Source: Takakia lepidozioides
Taxonomy: Eukaryota > Streptophyta > Takakiopsida > Takakiales > Takakiaceae
DNA: 60,000 nucleotides
Direction of reading: 5' to 3'
NCBI GenBank assembly: GCA_030704615.1
Contig: CM060732.1
Coordinates: forward strand, 33,649,053 to 33,709,052
Shown here: one piece after another, positions 45,061 through 55,944 of the stretch
Layout of the letters: each line of letters begins with the position of its first letter
How positions within the stretch are numbered: the first letter of the stretch is position 1
The notes under the pieces: generated by a model
Told to the model about the DNA's origin: nothing
Seen by the model: only the letters and a program-made list of their open reading frames with translations
Database searches by the model: none
Made by a program: the position numbers and the translations under genes

Positions 45061-46878
45061 AAACTCAGGGCGGGAAGCCTACCTTTGAACAGCAAACAGA
45101 AGCAGAGAGGAAAGGGAGAGTGCAATTGCCCGTTGTGTGGGCAACCTGAAGACAATATTCATTTTCTGATTCATTGTCCGGGGTTCTCTCACCAGAGAGA
45201 CGCTCTCTTCAAATCTATCAAGGGAATTGTGCCTGTACCTCTGTTTACCAACTTTGAAAGTCTCGAGGCTGAGCCAAAAGCCCAGGCCCTTTTGGGGCCT
45301 AGTTATTGGGCAAACCACACACAGCAGGTTCATGCTTGTGTAAAGGGATTTCCAGAGGATATCTGGAAAACCCGGATCAATTGTTTATTCCAAGGTATTC
45401 TTACTACCGGCGTCAGCCCCTGACAAAGGTAGGTTCTGTCCCTTTGTGTTCCGCTCAAACTGGGAGCGGGGTCAATGGCCACAAGGCTACGGCAAACAAC
45501 GTCTTATAAGTCCTTCTCTCTCTCTCTCTCTGTCTTTGTCCACAAGGCTCTATGGGAAACAACATCTCATGAGTACATCCATCTTATAAGCACCAGTTTT
45601 TTTTTACCGTTTCTATATTTTCCATTGTTGTTGAAGTTTTGAAGCTCCTCTCTCTCTATCTCTCCCCCCCTCACAACTGTAGTATCTGTTCCCTCTTCTT
45701 CCACCCAAACTGGGCGTGGGGTCTATGGTCACAAGGCTACAGCAAACAATGTCTTTTGAGTACATTCTCTCGGCCTCCTGTGGACTCAACAATTTCATTC
45801 TTCTTTGTGTATTTCATTCCCAGCATGAATGTGATTTTTTTAATGGCATGTTGCTGGTACCAAATTCCTTGGTTCCCTCACATGATGGGGCGTTTCTCAA
45901 CAAGTAAAAGTAGTGTCTATGATTGTTTTGCAGTTCTCTTGCCGGGCGCGCTTTACTTATTTTGACCGTCTCTGTTCCCTCCTCATTTTCCTGTTGAGTG
46001 CTGAGAATCTGCTTGCTTGATCACAGGTGGTAAGCAAGGAGGAGAGGCGGACAGTAGCATATCATGAGGCGGGACATGCTGTGACAGGCTGGTTCCTTGA
46101 ACACGCCGAGCCATTGCTGAAGGTGTCAATTGTCCCACGTGGCACGGCAGCTCTGGGATTTGCGCAGTATTTACCCAATGAGAATCTCCTTATGACTAAG
46201 GAGCAGCTCTTGGATATGACATGTATGATACTTGGTGGGAGAGCAGCTGAGCAGGTGATTGTCTTAGTTCAGTTTGCCTGCCTGAAGATTGTTGTACATT
46301 TTTATTGTGCTCTTGGGGTTGTGGTGCTCACACCAGCCACCTTTGTGTGTTCACAGGTGTTAATAGGCAGGATTTCCACAGGTGCTCAGAACGACCTGGA
46401 AAAAGTGACCAAGATGACATATGCCCAAGTTGCAGTGTATGGTTTCAGCCCAAAAGTGGGTCTCCTCTCCTTCCCTCCCAAGGATGATGGCCTTGAAATG
46501 ACAAAACCTTACAGCAATGAGACAGGAGAGATAATTGACCAAGAAGTACGTGACTGGGTGGCCGTGGCCTTCAAGCGGACAGTTGACTTGGTCACTTTAC
46601 ACCGGGATGGGGTTGAGGCCCTTGCTTTGAAGCTCCTGGAGAAGGAAGTGTTGCATCATGAGGATTTGGTTGCAATTTTAGGTGAGAGGCCCTTCAAACA
46701 TGCTGAGATGTCCAACTATGACAAATTTAAGCTCGGCTTTCAGCCATCACGAGAGGATATTGCAAAGCAAGGAACTGAAGTTCAACCTGAGCCCGATGTA
46801 GATGGAACGACAACCCCACCTCCACCTTCACCCCCTCCAGGTTTGGACGGGAACTTGCCTGCCCCAGCTCTGATATAG
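41176..46878 (+). CDS. FTSH3: Mitochondrial m-AAA protease (FTSH3/FTSH10, AFG3 type)
   Basis: ATP-dependent zinc metalloprotease of the inner mitochondrial membrane, active site facing the matrix. Eight exons join without frame breaks: 41176-41226, 41502-41823, 42497-42574, 42968-43101, 43373-43873, 44188-44955, 46027-46254, 46357-46878; 867 residues, close to plant family length (about 810). Order: Arg/Ser-rich targeting region ([12 protein letters not shown]), linker [17 protein letters not shown]1 ([17 protein letters not shown]), intermembrane domain (about 180-330), TM2 ([14 protein letters not shown]), AAA module with Walker A GPPGTGKT, Walker [20 protein letters not shown], then HEAGH zinc site and peptidase domain, Pro-rich tail. 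All key residues are present. It is divergent from the coiled-coil gene, 1.4 kb apart. Which paralogue (FTSH3 or FTSH10) cannot be told. Confidence 0.93.
45018..45058. repeat. (CT)n microsatellite in FtsH intron 6
   Basis: About 20 CT units, within intron 44956-46026. Confidence 0.9.
45062..45423 (+). mobile_element. LINE 3'-region fragment encoding a reverse-transcriptase-associated zinc finger
   Basis: Inside FtsH intron 6 the plus strand reads [20 protein letters not shown] then [15 protein letters not shown]. This matches the zinc-binding segment near the C-terminus of plant LINE reverse transcriptases (CxLC...E...H(L/F)...C). The frame ends at TGA 45421-45423. No RT catalytic core is present, as expected for a 5'-truncated LINE. 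It is sense to the host gene and preceded by the CT run. Confidence 0.65.
45455..45530 (+). repeat. Dispersed short repeat, copy C
   Basis: AACTGGGAGCGGGGTCAATGG / CCACAAGGCTACGGCAAAC / AACGTCTTATAAGT, then (CT)n. A shortened second copy follows at about 45538-45590 (CCACAAGGCTCTATGGGAAA, then CATCTCATGAGTACAT). In FtsH intron 6. Confidence 0.8.
45703..45770 (+). repeat. Dispersed short repeat, copy D
   Basis: CAAACTGGGCGTGGGGTCTATGG / TCACAAGGCTACAGCAAAC / AATGTCTTTTGAGTACATTC, then CTCTC. In FtsH intron 6. Confidence 0.8.
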
Positions 46879-46899
46879 ATTTCCCTTGTTCACTGGCTA

Positions 46900-49400
46900 G
46901 GAGAGCCACACATTTTCTTCAGCATTACCAGGCTACATCTTTCCTCTTTCAGCACACATGGGCAGCAGCAGAAGTGGACAAGGGATGGTGACACTTTGGA
47001 GAAGTACAAATTGTGCTTTTTGGAAGGCTGTCTGTCGTTTTAGCACTTGTGATCTTTGAGGGTCCCACTTTAACAGCTGAAATTGAGTCACACGGTAATG
47101 TGGTAACTTGGTTAAGGAGGTGCTTCTGTTTTTCAAGCACTTATGAATATGCCTGGTTATGGAGGTATTTGAGCCTGACTCAGCGTCAGCTGGCAGAGCC
47201 CTGGTGTTACTGGTCACGAGCCAAGGTGTTTTCCTGTCATTTAGTTTGTACCTGCCTTCTCTTGTGTTGGCTGTTAAGAGGGCTGTGGGTTAGTCCTGTA
47301 CCGATGATTTCCTGATGTCTGGCGCGTATAGTGAGCACCCAAATCTATCAGGTATGGAAGTTGGTGATGGGGTAATCAAGTGAGCGGTTTGCTTGGAATT
47401 CTCCGATGTTCCAACATCGCAGACCATCTTATTTATCTCCAGGTTTGGAAGATTAGGTTGGGAGAAACAGTTGTTGTACAGATTTTATGGAAGTGATGGC
47501 CTCTTGCCTCGGTCAATAAAGAGACTCGGTGTACTTTGCACTTTGCTCTGTCAAGAAGGTTCAGGTTGGAATGCATTAGATTGCTGAATGTGATGGGCAA
47601 AGTATTAGAGACATCCTTTGGTTTGCTTTGCCAGGGCAGTCCTCCCTAAAGATCTCAAGCCTTCTCTAACACCTAAAATCCACCTGACAGGCTAGGTGAG
47701 TTGGCAGGCAATGTCTGCATGTGGACATCTCCAAAGTTTCCCTAGATCAACTTTCCTGCTATGATGTGGAATCATCATGATTCTGAGCTTTTGACTCCAG
47801 GCTTGGACATTGGTACATTTTCCATGCATACAAGGGGTTGGATTCTGGGTTTCCCCAACTTCAGGACTTCCATTACAGAAAGCTCATATGACAGTGAAAG
47901 ACCAAATCTTGGACCACAGAGGTCTATCACATGATGCATTCCAGCCTTGACTTCTACCAGCACAGACTCTGCTGATGTCAAATTGAACTGGGGACTAACA
48001 GTTGAAGTGCTCACCAGTTGGGTGTGGTAGACTTTCAGCTGGAAAGCAGCATGATGCTGCATCCCAGGGATCCGTAGAACTTGGTTGCGTGTGAGATGAG
48101 GTCGTCCATTGCCAACCTCATGTGGCCCTTCTTTCTTGGCGTGTTGAGGCCAGGAGCGAGCTGGTTTCCTACCAAATGGATGTTGTTGATGACCAGGCTA
48201 TGGAGTCCATCTCCATCATGATTGATCTCTAAAGCTAGGCTTGTGAACATGAAGTTTCCAACATTGTCTCCAGTATCTTCCTTGCCGCAAGCAACAACAT
48301 TGACATTTTGGATGTGCAAAAGATCAAATGCCCCTCCCCATTGTTGAATCATGACACTCTGCTTCTGTTAACTAATTCCAAGGTCTCCAGTCTCCACTAT
48401 ATGTTAACTATGACACCAACCATACCGTATCTTCAGAAATCAGTTGTTGACTCCCTACCATGTCTGCGCTTGAGTACATACAATATGAGCATGAAACAAC
48501 CCGTATCAACATATAGAAGACGAGGTGTGGGAAATGATGGGTTCTCCCTTCTGTGGGGTTGCTGACATTGGGGGCAAGTCAGTCACACGTAAAACAGTTT
48601 GAACAGCTTGTGCGATCTTGTAGACCTTGTGGTGACATGAAATGAATCAGAACCATAACATTCATGGAAGAAAAAAGAGATATTTTGCAAGCAAGAACAG
48701 GACTAGTCAGAGTCCAGAGTCCAGACATCGCGCAGTTCTTATTTTCCGCGACCACAGTGGATGTGGAGCCTGTCCGAATAGATAATCTGAGGAATGAATT
48801 ACACATCATTGATATGGTGCAAGCTGCCCTCCAGACAAGCACGATTCGAAGCTTGACAGTGTTCTGATGTGGATCGCAGGACTCAACAAGTACACGATTC
48901 TGTCTTCCCGTTTGCTAAGTTGGGTGTTCTTATTACCTCGTCTCTGCAATGCAACACACGGAAATGCCATGTAGATTCATGAGGGCTCTTTCTACAGTTG
49001 AACGTTGAGCTTTCCTTCTGTCCATCTCGACCATTCCAAAACAGATTCAAAGGATGTACCTGATTCCGTCCCTTGATCTTACAGTTGCCTCGAATTGACC
49101 CTCTTTTATGTCTGACACGTCCTCAGTGAGTAAGAGTTTGTGAACCAAATCTACCTAATAATAAGACACGGATTTGCAGCAACTAGTTTTTAAGTCCATT
49201 ATGGGATGGAGACAAGCGGCAGCGTGCTTCACGTGCCCATTGCACAGAGCCCATTGAAGACGTCTTCTTTACACTTGCTCCTGCCGGAGTCTTTTTTCCC
49301 GTGGGTCGGGGATGGTGTGAAAGCGATGTTCGTGGATGGAAAAGCACCTCACCTTTCTTTGGCATTACAAGCTCGACATGGTCTAGAGGTCTTGAGGACT
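46900..49400. other. FtsH 3' flank and unrecognised decayed coding stretch
   Basis: About 46.9-47.7 kb is likely 3' UTR and spacer. On the minus strand 48352-48035 reads HIQNVNVVACGKEDTGDNVG, NFMFTSLALEINHDGDG, LHSLVINNIHLVGNQLAPG, then LNTPRKKGHMRLAMDD; it continues in another frame to 47775. It looks like a relic of a protein-coding gene. I do not recognise the family. A plus-strand frame of 67 codons at 48664-48867 is likewise unassigned. Confidence 0.35.
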
Positions 49401-49431
49401 GCCACACTACTGTGAAGAGGGGAAAGAGGAG

Positions 49432-50466
49432 ATGATGGGTGTGGAGTGCACGGAAGGTGTGAAGGCGTTGGTGCTGGGCCAGGTGCTATCTCTACTGATC
49501 ACAAGCACCGGATTTACCTCTGCATTATTAGCTCAAAATGGCATAGATGCACCCACGACCCAGTCTTTTCTGAATTATGTGTTGCTAGCTGCAGTCTACG
49601 GGGGTATGCTGTTGTGGAGAAGGAAGGAGATCCAGATCTCTTGGTATGTCTATCTTCTATTAGCTCTACTGGATGTGGAAGCAAACTATCTTGTTGTGAA
49701 AGCTTATCAGTACACATCTATCACTAGTGTGATGCTGCTGGACTGCTGGACCATCCCATGCGTACTGGTTCTGACGTGGTTGGTGATGAAGACGCGGTAC
49801 TGCTCTGGGCACTTCGTCGGAGTGTCAATCTGCGTTGGTGGTCTGGTTCTTATCATCTTCTCCGATGTGCACGGCCAAGATAGATCTGGAGGAAGTAACT
49901 TGGTTCTTGGGGACATGCTCGTGGTTGGGGGTTCCATGCTCTACTCCATTTCAAATGTGAGCGAGGAGTTTGTCGTCAAGAGAGTGGATCGCGTGGAGCT
50001 CCTAGCACACTTAGGTTGCTTCGGGGCCCTTATTGGTGCCTGCCAGCTCTATGTGCTGGAATGGAACGAGGTGCGATCGATACAATGGACCGCGAACTCC
50101 ACCATTCCCTTTGTGGCTTTTGCGTTTGCGCAATTTGCATTCTACAGTCTGGTGCCTCTTCTGCTCCAAATGAATGGCTCTGCTATGATGAACCTCTCCT
50201 TGTTGACATCAGACATGTGGGCCGTCGCTCTTCGCGCATTAGCCTTCCATCAAGTGGTAGACAGCCTCTACTTCATCGCCTTTGCAATGGTCGCAGCAGG
50301 CCTGGTGATTTATTCCCGGTTTGGAGATCCCTCACCTCCACAGGGTGTTCTTGCAGCCCCCACTGACAGGGAGACTCAAGTTTACATGCCGCTAGATGAC
50401 CCTGAGCAACCTTCAGAGCACTCTTGCATACAATCTAAGAGTAGTGATGATGAAGGTGCACCCTAG
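49432..50466 (+). CDS. SLC35F1/F2-type membrane transporter (DUF914), intronless
   Basis: 344 residues from ATGATGGGT (49432) to TAG. About ten hydrophobic segments typical of the drug/metabolite transporter superfamily are visible: VLGQVLSLLITSTGFTSALL (about 12-32), YVLLAAVYGGMLLW, YVYLLLALLDVEANYLVVKA, SVMLLDCWTIPCVLVLTWLV, FVGVSICVGGLVLIIFSD, GDMLVVGGSMLYSISNVSEEF, LLAHLGCFGALIGACQLYVL, IPFVAFAFAQFAFYSLVPLL, a weaker DMWAVALRALAFH and SLYFIAFAMVAAGLVIYS. The family signatures DVEANYLVVKAYQYTS and NVSEEFVVK are present. The hydrophilic tail is acidic/Ser-rich. The transported substrate of plant members is not established. An uninterrupted frame of this length next to intron-rich genes suggests a retrocopy, or intron loss. 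Confidence 0.88.
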   Translation: MMGVECTEGVKALVLGQVLSLLITSTGFTSALLAQNGIDAPTTQSFLNYVLLAAVYGGMLLWRRKEIQISWYVYLLLALLDVEANYLVVKAYQYTSITSVMLLDCWTIPCVLVLTWLVMKTRYCSGHFVGVSICVGGLVLIIFSDVHGQDRSGGSNLVLGDMLVVGGSMLYSISNVSEEFVVKRVDRVELLAHLGCFGALIGACQLYVLEWNEVRSIQWTANSTIPFVAFAFAQFAFYSLVPLLLQMNGSAMMNLSLLTSDMWAVALRALAFHQVVDSLYFIAFAMVAAGLVIYSRFGDPSPPQGVLAAPTDRETQVYMPLDDPEQPSEHSCIQSKSSDDEGAP

Positions 50467-50469
50467 TAT

Positions 50470-51188
50470 TGGATCCTGTCGTCAAAATATGCATTACACG
50501 TCTTGCTGAGCACATGCACTAGAAGGCGAGGAAGACAAAGCCATCAGCAATTGAAAAGAACTCAGCTGGCATCGAAGCTGTCTCACCTGAGAACGCCCCA
50601 ATTAGGATTCTTGTACTAGGCCATGACTGCTCTAGTCTTTACAAGCTCAGCCTCAAAATTTAGTAAAAAGGATACGAGATCTTTGTGAAGAGCCTCAGAA
50701 AGCAAAACAAGGCAAGACATTTGTGCAGTCACCAAAGAGTCGCCAGGTCCCCTAACCTTCACCCTGCAAACAAGGAATCATGATTGCACTTGGTGTTCAA
50801 ATCTACCAGAAAGAGCCTGGATATGCAGTGGAAACAACCCAGCTGCATCTTCTCCACAGAGGATCAATCCTGCACATGCGAGGATCAGGGTGCCTAGAGA
50901 GGATCACCTCAACCCACAAACTAACCCTGCTGGTCAGTTCCCACCTAGCCCTTCTAACTAGTAAGGGCACTTTTTTATGCCGGCCCATCAAGCTCTCTCT
51001 CTCTCTCTCTCACTATGAGGATCAGAAATGCTTGGCAGCTTACCTGCACGAGGCCTTCACCCTTACACAATCACTAGAACATTAGTTCTTATTCTTGGGT
51101 TCTGGTTTTGTTTCCTCTTGTTTTCTTCCATTTTGTCCCATAAGCTCTATGAGCTTTCCACGGACGTTATAAAGCACCATTTCATTTC

Positions 51189-51230
<42 letters not shown>

Positions 51231-52710
51231 TTCTTTCGTCCTGGGAGTACTCATGTTCTTCTGGATTCTCTCCAGATGGCGCCTGTTGTTGGGTGGGAAT
51301 CCATGAAGAGCCGAGGGCTCGCAGGCAGTGAACATTGAGGGGTTAAAGTGTTTGCATCATCCTTCCTGTTCACACATTTTTTCTCACCATACAATAATAG
51401 CACCATACAATGGTGTGTTGATTTCCGGCAAAGAAAGTTTGCCAATTGAACCACTGCGTAACTGCGAAACCGTAGGTACATACTACTGTCATCTTGGTAT
51501 CGATGCAAACAGTAGGAAAGGAAGTGTTGGAGTACTTCCGAGCTAGGTGCTGTAGTACACACACTGGGCAGAAGTATTGATAAAAGATAAAATTGCATCT
51601 TTTGTTGCGCGGCGGTCGGGAAGCCTCTTGGATGGTCCTCACAGACGAGAAATTATAAATTATGCTGCCAGACACTGAGACACAACATGTAGTGACTGTC
51701 GATGAGCACAATTCGGGGAGATGACTATACATGCAAACACCAGTAGCTCCAAACTTCACAGCATTTCACGATCTAAATGTACTCCTGAGGTGATGAAAAC
51801 CTGTACTCCTGACGACTCCGTGGGTCACCCACCTGCAATAAGCATCTAAATGCTTGTTTATAGTTAGGAACCAAATGATGCCTGAAGATGCAAAACTAAA
51901 AAAGAGTTTTTGTATGACACTTGTCCACGTCTGAAGGGCTGCGTTACTGTATGCCCGTGCTTCCTGTCTTCACAGCCCTTCTGTCGAGGTCCTGGATTGG
52001 AGGAGTTGACCCATGGACGGATAGTTCAGAGGAAGATTGCATTTTTGTTGAGAAGAATGGTGTTTCTCACGTCGTGCAGCTGATGCACATATGTCTGGCC
52101 CAGATCTGAGTCTGGTGTTGCAAATTCATGTCAGGGGCGGTGGGTCCACATGATCTGCCCCTCCACGTGCGTTAGAGATAGAGGTCCCAAGACTCTGCTT
52201 ATCGGATAGATCTTTTAATCCATTTGGCGGTTTTGGCCTTTGTTCCGATGTCACGTTGATTTCTTATCCCCCCTTACCCCACGCCTGCCAGGGGACTCTC
52301 TGGCTCTGTCTCTCTTTAGGACAAAGAAGCAATCGATCTCGTACTTTGGGTATCTCCTAGGCCTTTGTTTCTCTTGCAGGCTTCTGTCGCTCTCTTCATG
52401 GGCTCGTCCCTTCTTGGCTTGTTCTTTTGTCGAATCTGTGATCACTTGGATTCTGATCTACTGGCCAATTCAGGTCTCCATTCTTCTTAAACAAGGATTT
52501 CTCTTCCCTCTGTGTAGAATGTAACAAATCGAGATTCGAAGATATCTGGGGTCAGATTCTTAACTTCTGTTTCCAAGTCTTTCCAATAGATAAAGTATCA
52601 AGTCTGCAAGGCTCTGTTTCCGTCATATACCTTTCGAGAGTACAGGTGTGATCCAGTAAGAGGAGAGAGATTGTCTCCGCATCAAGTCTCACTGCAACTT
52701 CCAGCAGAGA
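50470..52710. other. Intergenic stretch with CT repeats
   Basis: No supported gene. Contains (CT)n runs at about 50993-51010 and 51191-51224 and a CTAACTAGTAAGGGC block (about 50954-50968) shared with 30230-30250. Open frames on both strands (up to 129 codons) show no recognisable domain. Confidence 0.5.
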
Positions 52711-52716
52711 GAGAGG

Positions 52717-55644
52717 ATGGAAGCGTGCCGTACCAGTCTGGGGATTCCCAAGAGATGTAGCAGCGCCGCACGAGCTGTGGCATTACCACAAGAGCAAGTA
52801 GCAAATTTACCTTTGTCTATCAGATTTCCATCTCCATCCACCCAAGTGCAGAGTCAGCTTGTGCTCATGCGTCATGGTATGCTCTCCGATCTTCTCTATC
52901 TCTATTCGTTTCCCAATTCATCAATGGCATTCCATATTGAGCTTCTCAAGGAGGGGTTATATCTCGGTGAGTTAATTAGGGCCATGCCACGGCAGTACAT
53001 TGGCACTCGGTGGTGCGCCAACACTGCCTGCGTTATTCCCTTTCTTTGCAGACTTTAGCTTGGTAGGTCTTCTTTCATCTGTGGCATTCAATTGTGAGAT
53101 TGGATTTGGATGCCTTCACACAATTGAGCCATAATCATCACTTCCTACAGAGAGTTAGATGTTGGGTTGTGGAGCTCAAGGGCTGCAATTTATTCAACAG
53201 ATTGAGAGGGAGAGAATACTGCTCTGAGAGTTTAACTTCAACTCATCTTTTCCTGCAGGTGAGAGCATGTGGAATGACCTGAAGCTCTTTACAGGGTATC
53301 TCTCTCTCTCTCTCCTTGTGGTCCTCTGTTATTTCTACCATGTCCCATAGCGTCTTGGGCCTCCAAAACTCCCTCTTCTTTTTCTCGGTCTCTCTCACAC
53401 AGAGACAGTGAGCCAGAGCAGCTGGTGCTAGAAGTAACATTGAGGCTTGTACAAACACTTGAATTCTAGAAATCAAATTGTTGCTGGCTCCTTAAGTCTC
53501 ATTGACCCTTCCTTGCTACCTACCTTGAGGGCGTGGTTCTCAAGGAAGACAACCATCTAGTGGGGGTTCTACACACCATTGCATGAGTCTCAGTCCAAAT
53601 TGGCATGACTGTATGCACAGCTGATGACAATCTGGTTAGGGTGTGATTAAGCTGGTCAACATCGTAGCAGGAAACATTGTTTGAATCCAGCAGTGCTACT
53701 GTTGCCTGTGTAAGAAAGGAAACTCATTGACCATTCCTTGTGAGGGCCTAGTCTTTTCTGGATACCAATCAAGTACTTTCCGCACATCAGGTTATGAAAC
53801 TCAGCCCGAATCAGACTGGTGTCATTTGTGTGGACATGAACCCAAAAAATTAATAATGACAGAACAGCAAGAACAAGTTACTGCAGCACAGAGAGAGAGA
53901 GAGAGAGACAGATACGATTTTCTCAATAGATGTTCCTTGCTGGAGAAAAAGAGAAAGAAAGAAGAAAAGAAAGAACTTTCCTTCTCAGAAAAAATAGGTG
54001 ATTTGCAAAAACTTGTGTACGTTTCTCCATGACTAAAAATGAAGACAACCTGCGCTGAATGTTCAGGGATGTGGATATACCACTGACAGAGAAGGGACTA
54101 ATGGAGGCATTAGAGGGTGGGCGTGCTGTTAGTCAAATTGACTTTGACATCATCTTCACAAGCCGCCTAGTTCGGGCGAAGCAGACTGCTCTCATTGCCA
54201 TGACCCAGGTTCTCTCTCTCTCTCTCTCTCTCTTTTCATCCAAAGGGTCAATGGCCACAAGGCTACGGCAAACAACGTCTTATGAGTACAATCTTTTCAT
54301 CCAAACTAGGCATGGGGTCTATTGCCACAAGGCTACAGCAAATGAAGTCTTATGAGTACATTCTCTCTCTCTCTCTCAAGTGGAACTTTTCTCGCTAGAA
54401 GTGCAGAAACTTGTAAGGAACAGAAAAAGCAGGAAGAGAAATGTTCGACTTCTAGTGACGAAAGTTCTACTCATGTTGGTGTGGGACTTGAAAAACATGC
54501 ATATAGATATTATGTGTCCATGGGTCACTAATGTGTTCTTCAAACCCTTGAACAGAACAAGTTCAAGAAAGTGCCAGTGCTAGTGCGGGGAGGCTTCTAT
54601 GGTAAAGGCAAGACAGGGGATGCTAATCGCATTCGACTCCGGGATGCAGCTGCTAAGGCCCTGGAAACGGCCTCGTGTCGCATGGTGCCGGTCTACGCTG
54701 ACCCTGCACTCAATGAGCGCTGCTATGGTGATTTGCAGGTTCTACTCTGCCCTTTTGCCAATCACGACCCACTGCTACTCGGCATTTTCAAGATGTTCCT
54801 TATCCAAGTGACCAGGACAGTGGGCCACCATTCTGACATCAAGCAATTAGTATATTTTTCCCCACTGACATTGCAACTTATTATTTTAAAATCTATATTC
54901 TCTTGAGAGTGAAGTTCGTTGCATCTCGCAGGGACTGAATAAAGAAAGAGCTGCTCAGGAGTTTGGGGAGGAGATGGTGAGCAAATGGCGCCGAAGCAAT
55001 GATACACGGCCTCCAAAGGGAGAGAGCTTGCAGGTGAAGACACAGTACATATAAGACTACCTTCTCTCAGCTGGCATATCACATAACCTATTGTGAGAAA
55101 CTTAGGACCTATGATTTGCAAACGTCAGTGTCTCGACCAGGGCAGAAAACATTAAACTGGTGTGAGTTTGCATTGCAGGACACAGTGGTAAGGTCTGTTG
55201 GATTGTTCCAGTCAACCATTGAGCCACGACTGAAGGAAGGCCGTAATGTGCTGTTGGTGGCCCATGGCAATGTGCTGCGCTGTATCATCTCCCACCTCGC
55301 GGGCCTATCTGACCTTGAGATGCTCCGTCTTCAGGTCTGGGACTTTATCTGAGTGCTTTGACACAGTCTTGTGATGTAAGCTCTTCATATGATCTCAGGT
55401 TGCACACAGGGCTAGTGACGACAAGGTCTGATTGCTCTGTGTATCATGTGGAACCACTTTTGAACAATTTTTTGGGTGCACACAGATTGTGACAGCTTTG
55501 CCTTATGCGTACGCATACGATGGGAGCAAGTTTGCAGAGTGTTGTGTTCTGCCACCCCTGGATCAGGGAAACCACCCCCGCAGCGACGTGCCTCTCGGCA
55601 TCACATCTGTATTGAAGAAAGGGGATCTCAATTCCTTGATATGA
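52717..55644 (+). CDS. 2,3-bisphosphoglycerate-dependent phosphoglycerate mutase, plastid type
   Basis: Interconverts 3- and 2-phosphoglycerate. Seven exons join in frame: 52717-52876 (Ser/Arg/Ala-rich, transit-peptide-like start MEACRTSLGIPKRCSSAARA, ending QLVLMRHG), 53269-53295 (ESMWNDLKLFTG), 54067-54208 (DVDIPLTEKGLMEALEGGRA...FTSRLVRAKQTALIAMTQ), 54556-54738 (KFKKVPVLV...LNERCYGDLQ), 54932-55033 (GLNKERAAQEFGEEMVSKWR), 55179-55334 (RNVLLVAHGNVLRCIISHL), 55486-55644. Catalytic motif LMRHGES, the LNERxYG loop and the second histidine in AHGNxLR are all present. In plants dPGM-like proteins coexist with the cofactor-independent enzyme. Intron 3 holds two dispersed repeats and CT runs. Confidence 0.9.
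54236..54380 (+). repeat. Dispersed short repeat, tandem copies E and F in the dPGM intron 3
   Basis: Copy E (54240-54285: GGGTCAATGGCCACAAGGC...ACGTCTTATGAGTACAAT) is followed by copy F (54300-54363: CAAACTAGGCATGGGGTCTA ... AAGTCTTATGAGTACATTC). CT runs precede E (54213-54232) and follow F (54363-54378). Spacing between copies is about 64 bp. Confidence 0.85.
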
Positions 55645-55944
55645 ACTCATTGGGGGCCTTCCCCCTCTTACTTTACCTCTCTCTCTCCCTCCCCCTACAG
55701 GCTGGGAACACCAAAAATCTTCTCACTAGTTTCCAAAGGCTTACTAGATCTTGTAAATAATAGAAGAAATTGTGGAATTCAATTTTGCAGATGCAGATAT
55801 TTGTATGTAGCAAGGATGACAGTTCGCGACTCCATTGATCACTCTTCTGTATTTGTATAGTCCCCAGAAGGGGAATCTCAGATGAACAAAGGATCAACAT
55901 TCAAAGCCAGTCTCTGGGTCTGTTATTCAATTTCTTTTTCTTCG

